Below are positions 25,377 through 33,193 of a stretch of 64,000 nt of DNA, piece by piece. Numbering within the stretch: position 1 is the first letter of the stretch; every line of letters begins with the position of its first letter. Position numbers and translations under genes: made by a program. Source of the stretch: Oscillospiraceae bacterium (lineage in GTDB: Bacteria; Bacillota; Clostridia; Oscillospirales; Ruminococcaceae). Location of the stretch: the NCBI GenBank assembly GCA_017427265.1, contig JAFRTG010000004.1, forward strand, positions 35,459-99,458, in the 5' to 3' direction. The notes beneath the pieces were generated by a model. It was not told the DNA's origin and searched no databases. It saw only the letters and a program-made list of their open reading frames with translations.

Positions 25377-26552
25377 ATGTTTCAGGTACAGACTTTAAAT
25401 AAGATTTCTCCGGTTGGTCTTGCTCAGCTGGGTGAGAACTATCAGATCGCAGATACAGTTGATAATCCGGATGCAATTCTGGTTCGCTCTGCTGTTATGC
25501 ACGAGATGGAATTCGGCAGCAATCTGCTCGCAATCGCAAGAGCAGGCGCCGGTGTCAACAACATTCCGCTTGACCGCTGCGCAGAGGAAGGCATTGTTGT
25601 CTTCAATACGCCGGGCGCAAATGCAAACGGCGTTAAGGAGCTCGCACTTGTTGGTATGCTGCTTGCTTCCCGTGATATCGTCGGCGGTATCAACTGGGTT
25701 CAGACCATCAAGGGCGAAGAGACCGTCGCAAAGATGGTTGAAAAAGGCAAGTCCAAGTTTGCCGGCACTGAGATCAAGGGCAAGAAGCTCGGTATCATCG
25801 GCCTCGGCGCAATCGGCGGCCCGCTCGGTAATGCTGCAATTCACCTCGGCATGGAGGTCTACGGCTGCGACCCGTATATCTCTGTTGAGGCTGCATGGAA
25901 TCTGTCCCGTGCGATCCATCACGTAAAGACCCGTGAGGAGATCTTCAAGAACTGCGATATCATCAGCGTTCATACGCCGCTCGTCAAGAACGAGGATCCC
26001 AACATTGCAACGGAAAAGATGATCAACGCAGATACCATCGCTATGATGAAGGACGGCGTTATCATTCTGAACTTTGCGCGTGACCTTCTGGTCGATGACG
26101 AGGCAATGGAAGCTGCTCTGAAATCCGGCAAGGTTCGCAAGTATGTGACCGATTTCCCGAATGCAAAGACTGCCGGCATGGAAGGCGTCATTGCGATTCC
26201 GCACCTCGGTGCATCGACCGAAGAGGCTGAGGACAACTGCGCTGCAATGGCTGCAAAGGAGCTCGTTGACTACCTCGAAAACGGCAACATCAAGAACAGC
26301 GTCAACTTCCCGAATGCTGAGATGAACGCAGTCGGCAAGAAGATCTGCATTCTGCACAAGAATGTCCCGGCTGTGATTGCTCCGCTGACCGCTGCAATCA
26401 GCAATGCCGGCGGCAACATTGAGAACATGGTGAATGCAAGCCGCAAGGACTATGCATATACGATGATTGATGTGACCGGCGCAGACGCAGATGCGATTGC
26501 TGAGTCGATGAAGAGCATCGAAGGTGTCATCCGCATTCGTGTGATCGGCTGA
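25377..26552 (+). CDS. serA: D-3-phosphoglycerate dehydrogenase with ACT-type C-terminus
   Basis: A 391-residue D-2-hydroxyacid dehydrogenase. The NAD-binding motif GIIGLGAIGGPLG is near residues 141-153. The catalytic arginine region is NFARDLL near 239-245 (many homologues read ARG there), and the catalytic histidine is in IPHLGASTEEA near 279-289. The last 70 residues look like an ACT domain, as in serine-regulated PGDH. It oxidises 3-phosphoglycerate to 3-phosphohydroxypyruvate, the first step of serine synthesis. AAAGGATGG supports the ATG. It follows serC after a 191-bp spacer and ends at a strong terminator. Confidence 0.93.
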   Translation: MFQVQTLNKISPVGLAQLGENYQIADTVDNPDAILVRSAVMHEMEFGSNLLAIARAGAGVNNIPLDRCAEEGIVVFNTPGANANGVKELALVGMLLASRDIVGGINWVQTIKGEETVAKMVEKGKSKFAGTEIKGKKLGIIGLGAIGGPLGNAAIHLGMEVYGCDPYISVEAAWNLSRAIHHVKTREEIFKNCDIISVHTPLVKNEDPNIATEKMINADTIAMMKDGVIILNFARDLLVDDEAMEAALKSGKVRKYVTDFPNAKTAGMEGVIAIPHLGASTEEAEDNCAAMAAKELVDYLENGNIKNSVNFPNAEMNAVGKKICILHKNVPAVIAPLTAAISNAGGNIENMVNASRKDYAYTMIDVTGADADAIAESMKSIEGVIRIRVIG

Positions 26553-26567
26553 TTATCTGAAAACAGC

Positions 26568-26602
26568 AGAACGGCATACGTAAAAACGTATGCCGTTCTT
26601 TC
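26568..26602 (+). terminator. Terminator after serA
   Basis: A perfect 14-bp stem with a 4-nt loop runs into TTTCT. Confidence 0.9.
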
Positions 26603-26611
26603 TATGCCATA

Positions 26612-26644
26612 ACAAATCCCCGGCCAGACAGACCGGGGATTTTG
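26612..26644. terminator. Second hairpin, probable terminator of hom
   Basis: A 10-bp GC-rich stem (26614-26623 with 26633-26642) lies between convergent serA and hom, with A/T flanks on both sides. Confidence 0.75.
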
Positions 26645-26658
26645 ATTCTGTATCAGGA

Positions 26659-27909
26659 TTATGCTTCCATGACCGGCATCCAGTGGGATACCTCAAAGCC
26701 CTGTGCGTTCAGCTTGTCAAGCACCGCATTGCGCTCCTGCTTGGTCAACGCAGCCGGAATCAATGCAGCGTTTTTGACAGCAGTGACCGGGATATCATTG
26801 TGACTCTGCTCTGCAAGCAGTTCAGAGATCAGCTGACTGGATTTTACGGTATCTGCATCCTGTGCGAAGCGGATAAACATGCCGCAGTTAAGCTCGTCAA
26901 CACCGGCGATAAAGTCCTGCGTACCGGTATCGACCCAATTCTGCGAGAACACTGTCTGATTGTGCTTGATAGCTTCGATGATGTCGCCCATGACGGCACT
27001 GGCCGTCGGCAGCTTGCCGGCACCGCGTCCGCAGAAATATGCGCGGTCGATTGCATCGCCGCAGACCTCAACGCAGTTGAAAACGCCGTCAACACGGGAG
27101 ATCATATTCGTATACGGGACAAACATCGGCATGACAGCCGGCAGAATGCGGCCGTCATCGAGCTGTCTGACCATTGCAATCAGCTTGACAGCGCCTTTGA
27201 GTGCGTCTGCGGCTGCAGCATCATCCAGCGTAATCTCACGGATGCCCTTGGTGTATACGCTTGCAGGATAAACATGCTTTCCGAATGCCAGCGATGCCAG
27301 AATGCAGATTTTTCTGCAAGCATCATGGCCGTCAACGTCAGCACTCGGCTCGCGTTCTGCATAGCCGTGCTTCTGCGCCTTGGCAAGCGCATCCTCAAAG
27401 GTCATGCCGTCAGTCAGCATCTTGTTGAGGATGTAGTTTGTGGTGCCGTTCAGGATACCGTAAATCTCTGTGATCGAGTTGGCTGCAAGGCAACGGTGCA
27501 GCGGACGGATAATCGGGATTGCACCGCCGACGCTCGCTTCAAAGAAACAGTTGCAGTTGTGCGCGTTTGCTACTGCGAGCAGTTCTGCACCCTTCTGCGC
27601 AATCAGCTCCTTGTTGGATGTTGCAACGCTGATTCCGCGCTGGAGGCACTGCATCAGATAGGAAAATGCGGGCTCGACACCGCCCATGCACTCTGCCACA
27701 ACGCTGATTTCCGCGTCTGCAAGAATTGTATCCATGGACTTCGTAAATTTTTCCGCATAGGGAGAATCCGGAAAATCGCGCAGATCAAGAATATAGCCCA
27801 GTTCCATCTGCGTACCGGCCTTTTCCTCAATCTTGCTTCGGTTCTTATAAAATAGTTCGACAACGCCGGAACCGACCGTTCCGTAACCCAAAACTGCAAA
27901 TTTCTTCAT
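26659..27909 (-). CDS. hom: Homoserine dehydrogenase
   Basis: A 416-residue protein. The NAD(P) motif GYGTVGSGV is at residues 8-16. The catalytic domain includes the family block GILNGTTNYIL (about 167-177) and the Asp/Lys-containing ADVDGHDACRKICIL. The C-terminal 70 residues are consistent with a regulatory ACT-like domain. It reduces aspartate semialdehyde to homoserine, leading to threonine and methionine. The frame extends 35 codons upstream to 28014, but MKKFAVLG is the natural start and otherwise the upstream ACT gene would overlap. It is the second gene of an operon with the ACT protein. Confidence 0.93.
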   Translation of the reverse strand: MKKFAVLGYGTVGSGVVELFYKNRSKIEEKAGTQMELGYILDLRDFPDSPYAEKFTKSMDTILADAEISVVAECMGGVEPAFSYLMQCLQRGISVATSNKELIAQKGAELLAVANAHNCNCFFEASVGGAIPIIRPLHRCLAANSITEIYGILNGTTNYILNKMLTDGMTFEDALAKAQKHGYAEREPSADVDGHDACRKICILASLAFGKHVYPASVYTKGIREITLDDAAAADALKGAVKLIAMVRQLDDGRILPAVMPMFVPYTNMISRVDGVFNCVEVCGDAIDRAYFCGRGAGKLPTASAVMGDIIEAIKHNQTVFSQNWVDTGTQDFIAGVDELNCGMFIRFAQDADTVKSSQLISELLAEQSHNDIPVTAVKNAALIPAALTKQERNAVLDKLNAQGFEVSHWMPVMEA

Positions 27910-27982
27910 ACCTTTTCGCTCCGCCTGCCGGAGCTTTTCAACCTCATTTCTGTATATTATAAATTGTATCGGCCGTTCTGCT

Positions 27983-28426
27983 TCAGGAACCCGAAAGCAG
28001 CCGGACCTCGACAACGCCCTTGCGTTCCGCCAGCGTACTGACCAGTGCGCTGACCTGCGCAGAATCCTGCAGCCGGAACGAAACTGTCACAGTGGCGGCA
28101 CCGTCAACCGGAATGCTCTGATTCAGTGTCATGACGTTCGCGTTTGCATCGGTCAGAACCTGAAGGACACCGGAGAGAACGCCCGCTTCATCATGCAGCA
28201 GCAGATAGACGGTGAAGATATGATCCTTCATCTGCTCCTCATAGACAAACACGGAATCCCTGTACTTATAGAACGCGCTGCGGGAGATTCCCACGGCGCG
28301 GCAGGCAGCGGATGAACTTTTCTCTTCACGGTTTGCAAGCATACGTTTGACGGTCAGTGTTTTCATGATGACTTCCGGCAAAACGGAAGCATCCACGACG
28401 ACCCAGTTTTTGGAATGATCGGACAT
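27983..28426 (-). CDS. UPF0735/PheB-like ACT domain protein
   Basis: The predicted 147-residue product matches the usual length of UPF0735 (PheB-like) proteins. The N-terminal half holds a helix-turn-helix-like segment (ACRAVGISRSAFYKYRD) preceded by SVLPEVIMKTL. The C-terminal half is an ACT domain (VYLLLHDEAGVLSGVL). ACT domains bind amino acids, so this is probably a regulator of aspartate-family or aromatic synthesis. It is upstream of hom by 73 nt in the same orientation. I chose the start to match family length. The ribosome binding site is weak (AGGGGG at 12 nt), and an upstream ATG at 28453 is possible. Confidence 0.85.
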   Translation of the reverse strand: MSDHSKNWVVVDASVLPEVIMKTLTVKRMLANREEKSSSAACRAVGISRSAFYKYRDSVFVYEEQMKDHIFTVYLLLHDEAGVLSGVLQVLTDANANVMTLNQSIPVDGAATVTVSFRLQDSAQVSALVSTLAERKGVVEVRLLSGS

Positions 28427-28489
28427 GGCGCTGAACAGCCCCCTCGGATTCATCCGCCTGTGACGGACAGTTGTTTTTCTAACATGCTC

Positions 28490-28518
28490 ATTATACCATA
28501 TTATTCTCATATTGTCAA
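28490..28518 (-). promoter_or_regulatory. Perfect promoter of the ACT-hom operon
   Basis: On the minus strand, TTGACA (28513-28518) and TATAAT (28490-28495) are both exact with a 17-bp spacer. Confidence 0.87.
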
Positions 28519-28698
28519 CCCCTGAAATTTCCGTTTCCTCTCCGTTCAGACCGTATAAAAGCATCCAAGATACGACGGAAAAAGCGGCTGCAAATTCCTG
28601 TAATATTTTCTCCTGATTCAACTTTTTGTAACGGAAAAAACTGTATTTTGCTTTTCTTTTCCACATATAAGTAAAACATAAAAATAATCAGAAACGTC
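28519..28698. other. Divergent intergenic stretch without a visible gene
   Basis: This A+T-rich part lies between the leftward ACT-hom promoter and the rightward nrd promoter. I see no convincing ORF, RNA gene or repeat in it. Confidence 0.6.
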
Positions 28699-28727
28699 TT
28701 GACAAATATTACAATATCTGTTAGAAT
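28699..28727 (+). promoter_or_regulatory. Promoter of the nrdG-nrdD-trxB operon
   Basis: TTGACA (28699-28704) and TAGAAT (28722-28727) have a 17-bp spacer. The expected start site lies just before or inside the first NrdR box. Confidence 0.82.
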
Positions 28728-28735
28728 AGGTACAG

Positions 28736-28783
28736 ACACGAGGTATAGTGCCGGACGGATGGTCTAAACACTATATCTTGTGT
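28736..28783 (+). promoter_or_regulatory. Tandem NrdR boxes
   Basis: Two 16-bp palindromic boxes lie at 28736-28751 and 28768-28783. The second, ACACTATATCTTGTGT, closely fits the known NrdR pattern acaCwAtATaTwGtgt. The first keeps ACAC and TATAGTGC. Start-to-start spacing is 32 bp, about three helical turns, as is usual for paired NrdR sites. A 10-bp dyad (28762-28771 with 28780-28789) extends the second box. NrdR is a nucleotide-sensing repressor, so binding here would block transcription when deoxynucleotides are abundant. The nrdR gene is not in the window. Confidence 0.82.
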
Positions 28784-28872
28784 TTAGACACAATTTTCTT
28801 CCTTTTGCAGGAACATACGGCAATTTATTATCTGCATAGTTTTAACTAAAAATCAGAAAATGAGGTATTTAC

Positions 28873-29565
28873 GTGAAAATCGCCGGATTTCAAAAACTGA
28901 CATTGCTTGACTTCCCCGGAAAAACGGCTTGTACGGTTTTCACATGGGGCTGTAATCTGCGCTGTCCGTTCTGTCACAACGCAGGACTTGTCACGGAACC
29001 GTTTGAAGAAGCATTGACAACGGACGAGTTGTATGCGTATTTGAAAAAGCGGGCCGGGCTGCTCGACGGCGTCTGCATTACCGGCGGCGAACCGCTGCTC
29101 CAGCCTGATCTTTCTGATTTTATTCTGCCGATCCGGGAGATGGGCTATGCCGTGAAGCTCGACACGAACGGCACCAATCCCGAAAAGCTGCGGGAATTTT
29201 GCGAGAGCGGACTCGTTGATATGGTTGCAATGGACATTAAGAACAGCCCCGAAAAATATGCTGTCACCGCCGGTACGGAGCGGATCAGCATTGACGCGGT
29301 GAACCGGAGTGTCCGCTACCTGATGCAGCAGGGGAGGATCCCCTATGAGTTCCGCACAACAGTCGTCAGACAGTACCATACGGATGAGGACTTTGAAGCA
29401 ATCGGAAAATGGATCCGCGGGGCAGAAGCGTATTTCCTGCAATGTTTTCAGAATACCGGTCATCTGATTGACAGCAGTCTGACCGGATGCACGCCGTCCG
29501 AGATGCGGGGCTTTCTTGAAGTCGTCCGTCAAGACGTGCCAAATGCCGCACTGCGCGGAATTTGA
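28873..29565 (+). CDS. nrdG: Anaerobic ribonucleotide reductase activating protein (radical SAM)
   Basis: A 230-residue radical SAM activase. The cluster-binding motif C-x3-C-x2-C is CNLRCPFC with cysteines at 27, 31 and 34. It is followed by GGEPLLQ (about 75-81), the SAM-contacting region. It installs the glycyl radical on NrdD using S-adenosylmethionine. The start is GTG with GAGGT upstream. It is the longer type of NrdG (about 230 residues), and it precedes nrdD rather than following it as in enterobacteria. First gene of a NrdR-controlled operon. Confidence 0.93.
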   Translation: MKIAGFQKLTLLDFPGKTACTVFTWGCNLRCPFCHNAGLVTEPFEEALTTDELYAYLKKRAGLLDGVCITGGEPLLQPDLSDFILPIREMGYAVKLDTNGTNPEKLREFCESGLVDMVAMDIKNSPEKYAVTAGTERISIDAVNRSVRYLMQQGRIPYEFRTTVVRQYHTDEDFEAIGKWIRGAEAYFLQCFQNTGHLIDSSLTGCTPSEMRGFLEVVRQDVPNAALRGI

Positions 29566-29601
29566 TTCTCGGATAGATATATATTTCAGGAGGTATTTTT
29601 C

Positions 29602-31989
29602 ATGTATCAGGTTACCAAACGTGACGGAAAAGTGGTAGAGTTCGAGATTACCAAAATCGCTGAAGCGATCCGTAAGGCATTTGATGCGCAGAACAAGCAG
29701 TATCATCCTTCCGTGATTGACTTTCTTGCACTGCGCGTGACTGCTGACTTTGAAGCCAAGATCAAAGACGACATGATCGCCGTGGAAGATATTCAGGACA
29801 GCGTTGAGCATGTGCTCGGTGAAGCGGGATACAGCGATGTTGCCAAGGCTTATATTCTCTACCGCAAGCAGCGTGAAAAGCTCCGTAACATGAAGTCCAC
29901 GATTCTGGACTATAAAGATACCGTTGACAGCTATGTCAAGGTCACGGACTGGCGTGTCAAGGAGAACTCGACCGTTACCTATTCCGTCGGCGGCCTGATT
30001 CTGAACAACTCCGGTGCGATTACCGCAAATTACTGGCTTTCTGAAATTTACGATGAGGAGATTGCCAATGCACACCGTTCGGGTGATATGCATATCCACG
30101 ACCTTTCCATGCTGACCGGATATTGCGCGGGCTGGTCGCTCAAGCAGCTGATTCAGGAAGGCCTCGGCGGCGTGGAGGGCAAGATCACCTCTGCACCGGC
30201 CAAGCATCTTGCAACGCTCTGTAACCAGATGGTCAATTTCCTCGGCATCATGCAGAATGAATGGGCAGGTGCACAGGCATTTTCTTCGTTTGATACCTAT
30301 CTGGCTCCGTTCGTCAAGGAGGATAACCTGCCTTACGATCAGGTAAAGAAGTGCATCGAATCCTTTGTATTCGGCGTTAATACACCGTCCCGCTGGGGTA
30401 CACAGGCGCCGTTCTCCAACATCACGCTGGACTGGACGGTTCCGAATGACCTTGCAGAGCTGAACTGCATCGTCGGCGGCAAGGAGATGCCCTATAAATA
30501 TAAAGACTGCAAAAAAGAAATGGATATGGTCAACAAGGCCTTTATTGAGACCATGATTGAGGGCGATGCGCAGGGCAGAGGCTTCCAGTATCCGATTCCG
30601 ACCTATTCGATCACCAGAGATTTTGACTGGTCTGAGACCGAGAATAACCGTCTCCTGTTTGAGATGACTGCAAAATACGGCACACCGTACTTCTCCAACT
30701 ATATCAACAGTGACATGGAGCCGAGCGATATCCGCAGCATGTGCTGCCGTCTCCGCCTGGATCTCCGTGAGCTGCGCAAAAAGAGCGGCGGCTTCTTCGG
30801 AAGCGGCGAAAGCACCGGTTCTGTCGGCGTTGTTACGCTGAACATGCCGCGTCTTGCATATCTTTCTGAGAACGAGCAGGATTTCTATCACCGTCTTGAC
30901 AAGCTGATGGACATTGCTGCACGCAGCCTCAAAATCAAGCGCACGATCATTACCAAGCTCCTCAATGAAGGACTTTATCCGTATACCAAGCGCTACCTCG
31001 GCACACTTGACAACCACTTCTCGACGATCGGCCTGATTGGTATGAACGAAGCAGGTCTGAATGCCAAGTGGATCCGCAAGGACATGACGCACGCTGAGAC
31101 GCAGGAATTCACCAAGCAGGTGCTTGATCACATGCGGGAGCGTCTGATGGAATATCAGGAAAAATACGGCGATCTCTATAATCTTGAGGCGACACCGGCT
31201 GAATCCACAACCTTCCGTTTTGCAAAGCACGATACGGCTCAGTATCCGGATATCGTCACCGCGGCAGACGCCGGAAAAACACCCTACTATACCAACAGCT
31301 CGCATCTGCCGGTCGGCTTCTCTGAGGATATTTTCTCTGCACTTGACATTCAGGATGATCTGCAGACCCGCTACACATCCGGTACTGTTTTCCATGCATT
31401 CCTCGGCGAAAAGCTGCCGGACTGGAAGGCTGCTGCAACGCTCGTCCGCAAGATCGCAGAAAATTACAAGCTGCCGTACTATACGATGTCCCCGACCTAT
31501 TCTGTCTGCCGCAACCACGGCTATCTGGTCGGTGAGCAGTATAAATGTCCGGAATGCGGTGCTGAGACGGAGGTTTACAGCCGTATTACTGGCTATTACC
31601 GTCCGGTCAAGAACTTCAACGACGGCAAGGCACAGGAATTCAAGGATCGCAAGGAATATGTCGTTGAAAACAGCATTCTGAAGCGCAAGGGCGCAGTCAA
31701 TGTGCCGGAATCCGTCGGCGCGGTGAAGTCCGGCGAGACTGCACAGGAAATTCTGCTCTTTGCGACCAGAACCTGCCCGAACTGCAAGATGGCAGAGCGT
31801 TTCCTCGGCGAAGCGGGTCTTGCTTATAAGAAGGTCATTGCCGATGAGGAACCGGAGCTGGTCGAGAAGTTTGATATTCATCAGGCACCGACATTGGTTG
31901 TCGTTTCCGGTGATGCCTATGAAAACATCGTAAATGTCTCCAATATCCGCAGATTCACGGAAGAGACTGTCAAGCAGAATCGGAAATGA
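29602..31989 (+). CDS. nrdD: Class III anaerobic ribonucleoside-triphosphate reductase with fused C-terminal glutaredoxin-like domain
   Basis: A 795-residue protein. Residues 1-90 are an ATP-cone allosteric domain (KRDGKVVEFEITKIAEAI). The catalytic glycyl radical domain follows. Its zinc-binding region has CRNHGY and CPECG near residues 635-655, and the radical glycine is G664 in RITGYYRP. After the normal C-terminus (about residue 700) comes a further 85 residues with a thioredoxin-fold redox motif C725-P-N-C728 and the later block IHQAPTLVVV, which contains the cis-proline. This is a glutaredoxin/NrdH-like fusion. It suggests electrons from thioredoxin reductase, encoded next, instead of formate (inference from the fusion and from known thiol-dependent NrdD enzymes). 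Confidence 0.93.
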   Translation: MYQVTKRDGKVVEFEITKIAEAIRKAFDAQNKQYHPSVIDFLALRVTADFEAKIKDDMIAVEDIQDSVEHVLGEAGYSDVAKAYILYRKQREKLRNMKSTILDYKDTVDSYVKVTDWRVKENSTVTYSVGGLILNNSGAITANYWLSEIYDEEIANAHRSGDMHIHDLSMLTGYCAGWSLKQLIQEGLGGVEGKITSAPAKHLATLCNQMVNFLGIMQNEWAGAQAFSSFDTYLAPFVKEDNLPYDQVKKCIESFVFGVNTPSRWGTQAPFSNITLDWTVPNDLAELNCIVGGKEMPYKYKDCKKEMDMVNKAFIETMIEGDAQGRGFQYPIPTYSITRDFDWSETENNRLLFEMTAKYGTPYFSNYINSDMEPSDIRSMCCRLRLDLRELRKKSGGFFGSGESTGSVGVVTLNMPRLAYLSENEQDFYHRLDKLMDIAARSLKIKRTIITKLLNEGLYPYTKRYLGTLDNHFSTIGLIGMNEAGLNAKWIRKDMTHAETQEFTKQVLDHMRERLMEYQEKYGDLYNLEATPAESTTFRFAKHDTAQYPDIVTAADAGKTPYYTNSSHLPVGFSEDIFSALDIQDDLQTRYTSGTVFHAFLGEKLPDWKAAATLVRKIAENYKLPYYTMSPTYSVCRNHGYLVGEQYKCPECGAETEVYSRITGYYRPVKNFNDGKAQEFKDRKEYVVENSILKRKGAVNVPESVGAVKSGETAQEILLFATRTCPNCKMAERFLGEAGLAYKKVIADEEPELVEKFDIHQAPTLVVVSGDAYENIVNVSNIRRFTEETVKQNRK

Positions 31990-32906
31990 GCATGAATCAG
32001 TTGTATGATATTGCGGTTGTCGGATCGGGTCCTGCCGGTCTGACAGCCGCACTCTATGCACGCCGTGCCGGAAAATCCGTGCTTGTGATCGAGAAAGAAA
32101 ATTTCGGCGGACAGATCACATTCTCCCCGAAGATCGAAAACTATCCGACTGCAATGGCAATCAGCGGTGCAGAATTTGCAGAAAAGCTGCTTGCGCAGGC
32201 TGAGGCACACGGTACCGTGCTGGAGATGGACAATATTGCTGCGATGGAGCGGCAGGGAGCAGAATTCGTGCTGAAAGGCGAATACGGGCAGTATCGCGCG
32301 AAAGCTGTCATTCTCGCAACCGGCTCGCGTCACAGAACACTCGGACTCGCGCATGAAGCCGAACTGACCGGCCGCGGCGTCTGCTATTGCGCTGTGTGCG
32401 ACGGCGCATTTTTCAAGGATCAGGACGTCGCTGTGATCGGCGGCGGCAATACGGCGTTGCAGGACGCGGTTTTTCTTTCAGAGCTATGCACATCTGTAAC
32501 GATCGTGCAGAATCTGCCGGAGCTGACCGGTGATCCTGTTTTGCAGCAGAAAATCAAAGAGCTGGAAAATGTCAGCGTAATCTGCGAGGCAACTGTTGAT
32601 ACGCTGCTCGGCGAGAAGCAGCTGACCGGCATCCGGATTCTGCGCGGTGCAGAAAAAACGCCGGAGGTGCTGGCAGTCAGCGGTATGTTTGTTGCGATCG
32701 GGCAGCAGCCTGAAAATGAACCGTTTGCGTCGTTTTCCGCATTGGACGGCTACGGCTATCTGATTGCCGACGAGCGCTGTACAACTGATACGGCGGGTGT
32801 TTTTGTTGCGGGCGACTGCCGGACAAAACAAATCCGTCAGGTTGTAACCGCTGTTGCAGACGGTGCTGCCGCGGCTCTTGCGGCCTGCCGTTATCTCGAT
32901 CAATAA
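31986..32906 (+). CDS. trxB: Thioredoxin reductase-like flavoprotein
   Basis: A 306-residue protein with the FAD motif GSGPAGL (about 11-17), the redox motif C135-A-V-C138 in CYCAVCDGAFF, the NADPH motif GGGNTAL (about 155-161) and the C-terminal FAD contact FVAGDC. It reduces a thioredoxin-fold partner with NADPH. The ATG overlaps the nrdD stop (ATGA), so it is translationally coupled. The glutaredoxin-like tail of NrdD is its most likely substrate. The operon ends at a terminator. Confidence 0.92.
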   Translation: MSMNQLYDIAVVGSGPAGLTAALYARRAGKSVLVIEKENFGGQITFSPKIENYPTAMAISGAEFAEKLLAQAEAHGTVLEMDNIAAMERQGAEFVLKGEYGQYRAKAVILATGSRHRTLGLAHEAELTGRGVCYCAVCDGAFFKDQDVAVIGGGNTALQDAVFLSELCTSVTIVQNLPELTGDPVLQQKIKELENVSVICEATVDTLLGEKQLTGIRILRGAEKTPEVLAVSGMFVAIGQQPENEPFASFSALDGYGYLIADERCTTDTAGVFVAGDCRTKQIRQVVTAVADGAAAALAACRYLDQ

Positions 32907-32911
32907 TTTTC

Positions 32912-32947
32912 AAACAGCAAAATCGGATGCCCGGTTTTGCTGTTTTA
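32912..32947 (+). terminator. Terminator after trxB
   Basis: A 14-bp stem with one G-T pair and a 4-nt loop ends in TTTT. Confidence 0.88.
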
Positions 32948-32963
32948 TATTTCCGCGAACGCC

Positions 32964-32992
32964 TTGACTTTTTTTGCGAAATATGATATAAT
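32964..32992 (+). promoter_or_regulatory. Promoter of the leuACDB operon
   Basis: TTGACT (32964-32969) and TATAAT (32987-32992) are separated by 17 bp. The transcript would carry a leader of about 195 nt. Confidence 0.83.
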
Positions 32993-32999
32993 TTTCACA

Positions 33000-33169
33000 T
33001 AAATGCGATGATGGAACAGAATACCTGACCGCCCGGCGGCAGAGATTTCCTGTTTGCCGATGCACCTGAGTTCGCGGTTTTGATCTGCGTTTGACCGCAG
33101 CCAGCGCATACAGAATTCTGTCTCTTTTCCGGCTTAACGGAAAGAGACTTTTGTTTTATCAGCGATACG
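33000..33169 (+). promoter_or_regulatory. Structured leader of leuACDB, candidate attenuator
   Basis: The leader contains short hairpins (about 33036-33060 and 33086-33100), a 12-bp palindrome centred on GAATTC (33112-33123), and then an intrinsic terminator before leuA. No T-box core (AGGGTGGNACCGCG) and no leader peptide rich in leucine codons is visible. The control mechanism is therefore unknown. Confidence 0.6.
33120..33157 (+). terminator. Leader terminator upstream of leuA
   Basis: An 11-bp stem with one bulged T and a 6-nt loop is followed by TTTTGTTTT. It lies between promoter and start codon, so it can act as a conditional stop. Confidence 0.85.
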
Positions 33170-33193
33170 ATGACGAAAACGGAGGATAAAAAT

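Noticed and set aside
28846-32061. A 1071-codon minus-strand frame over nrdG-nrdD-trxB
   Set aside because: The plus strand encodes three clear enzymes; the opposite frame is open only because of codon bias.
33000-33169. T-box or leucine leader peptide upstream of leuA
   Set aside because: The T-box core is absent and short frames in the leader contain no run of leucine codons.
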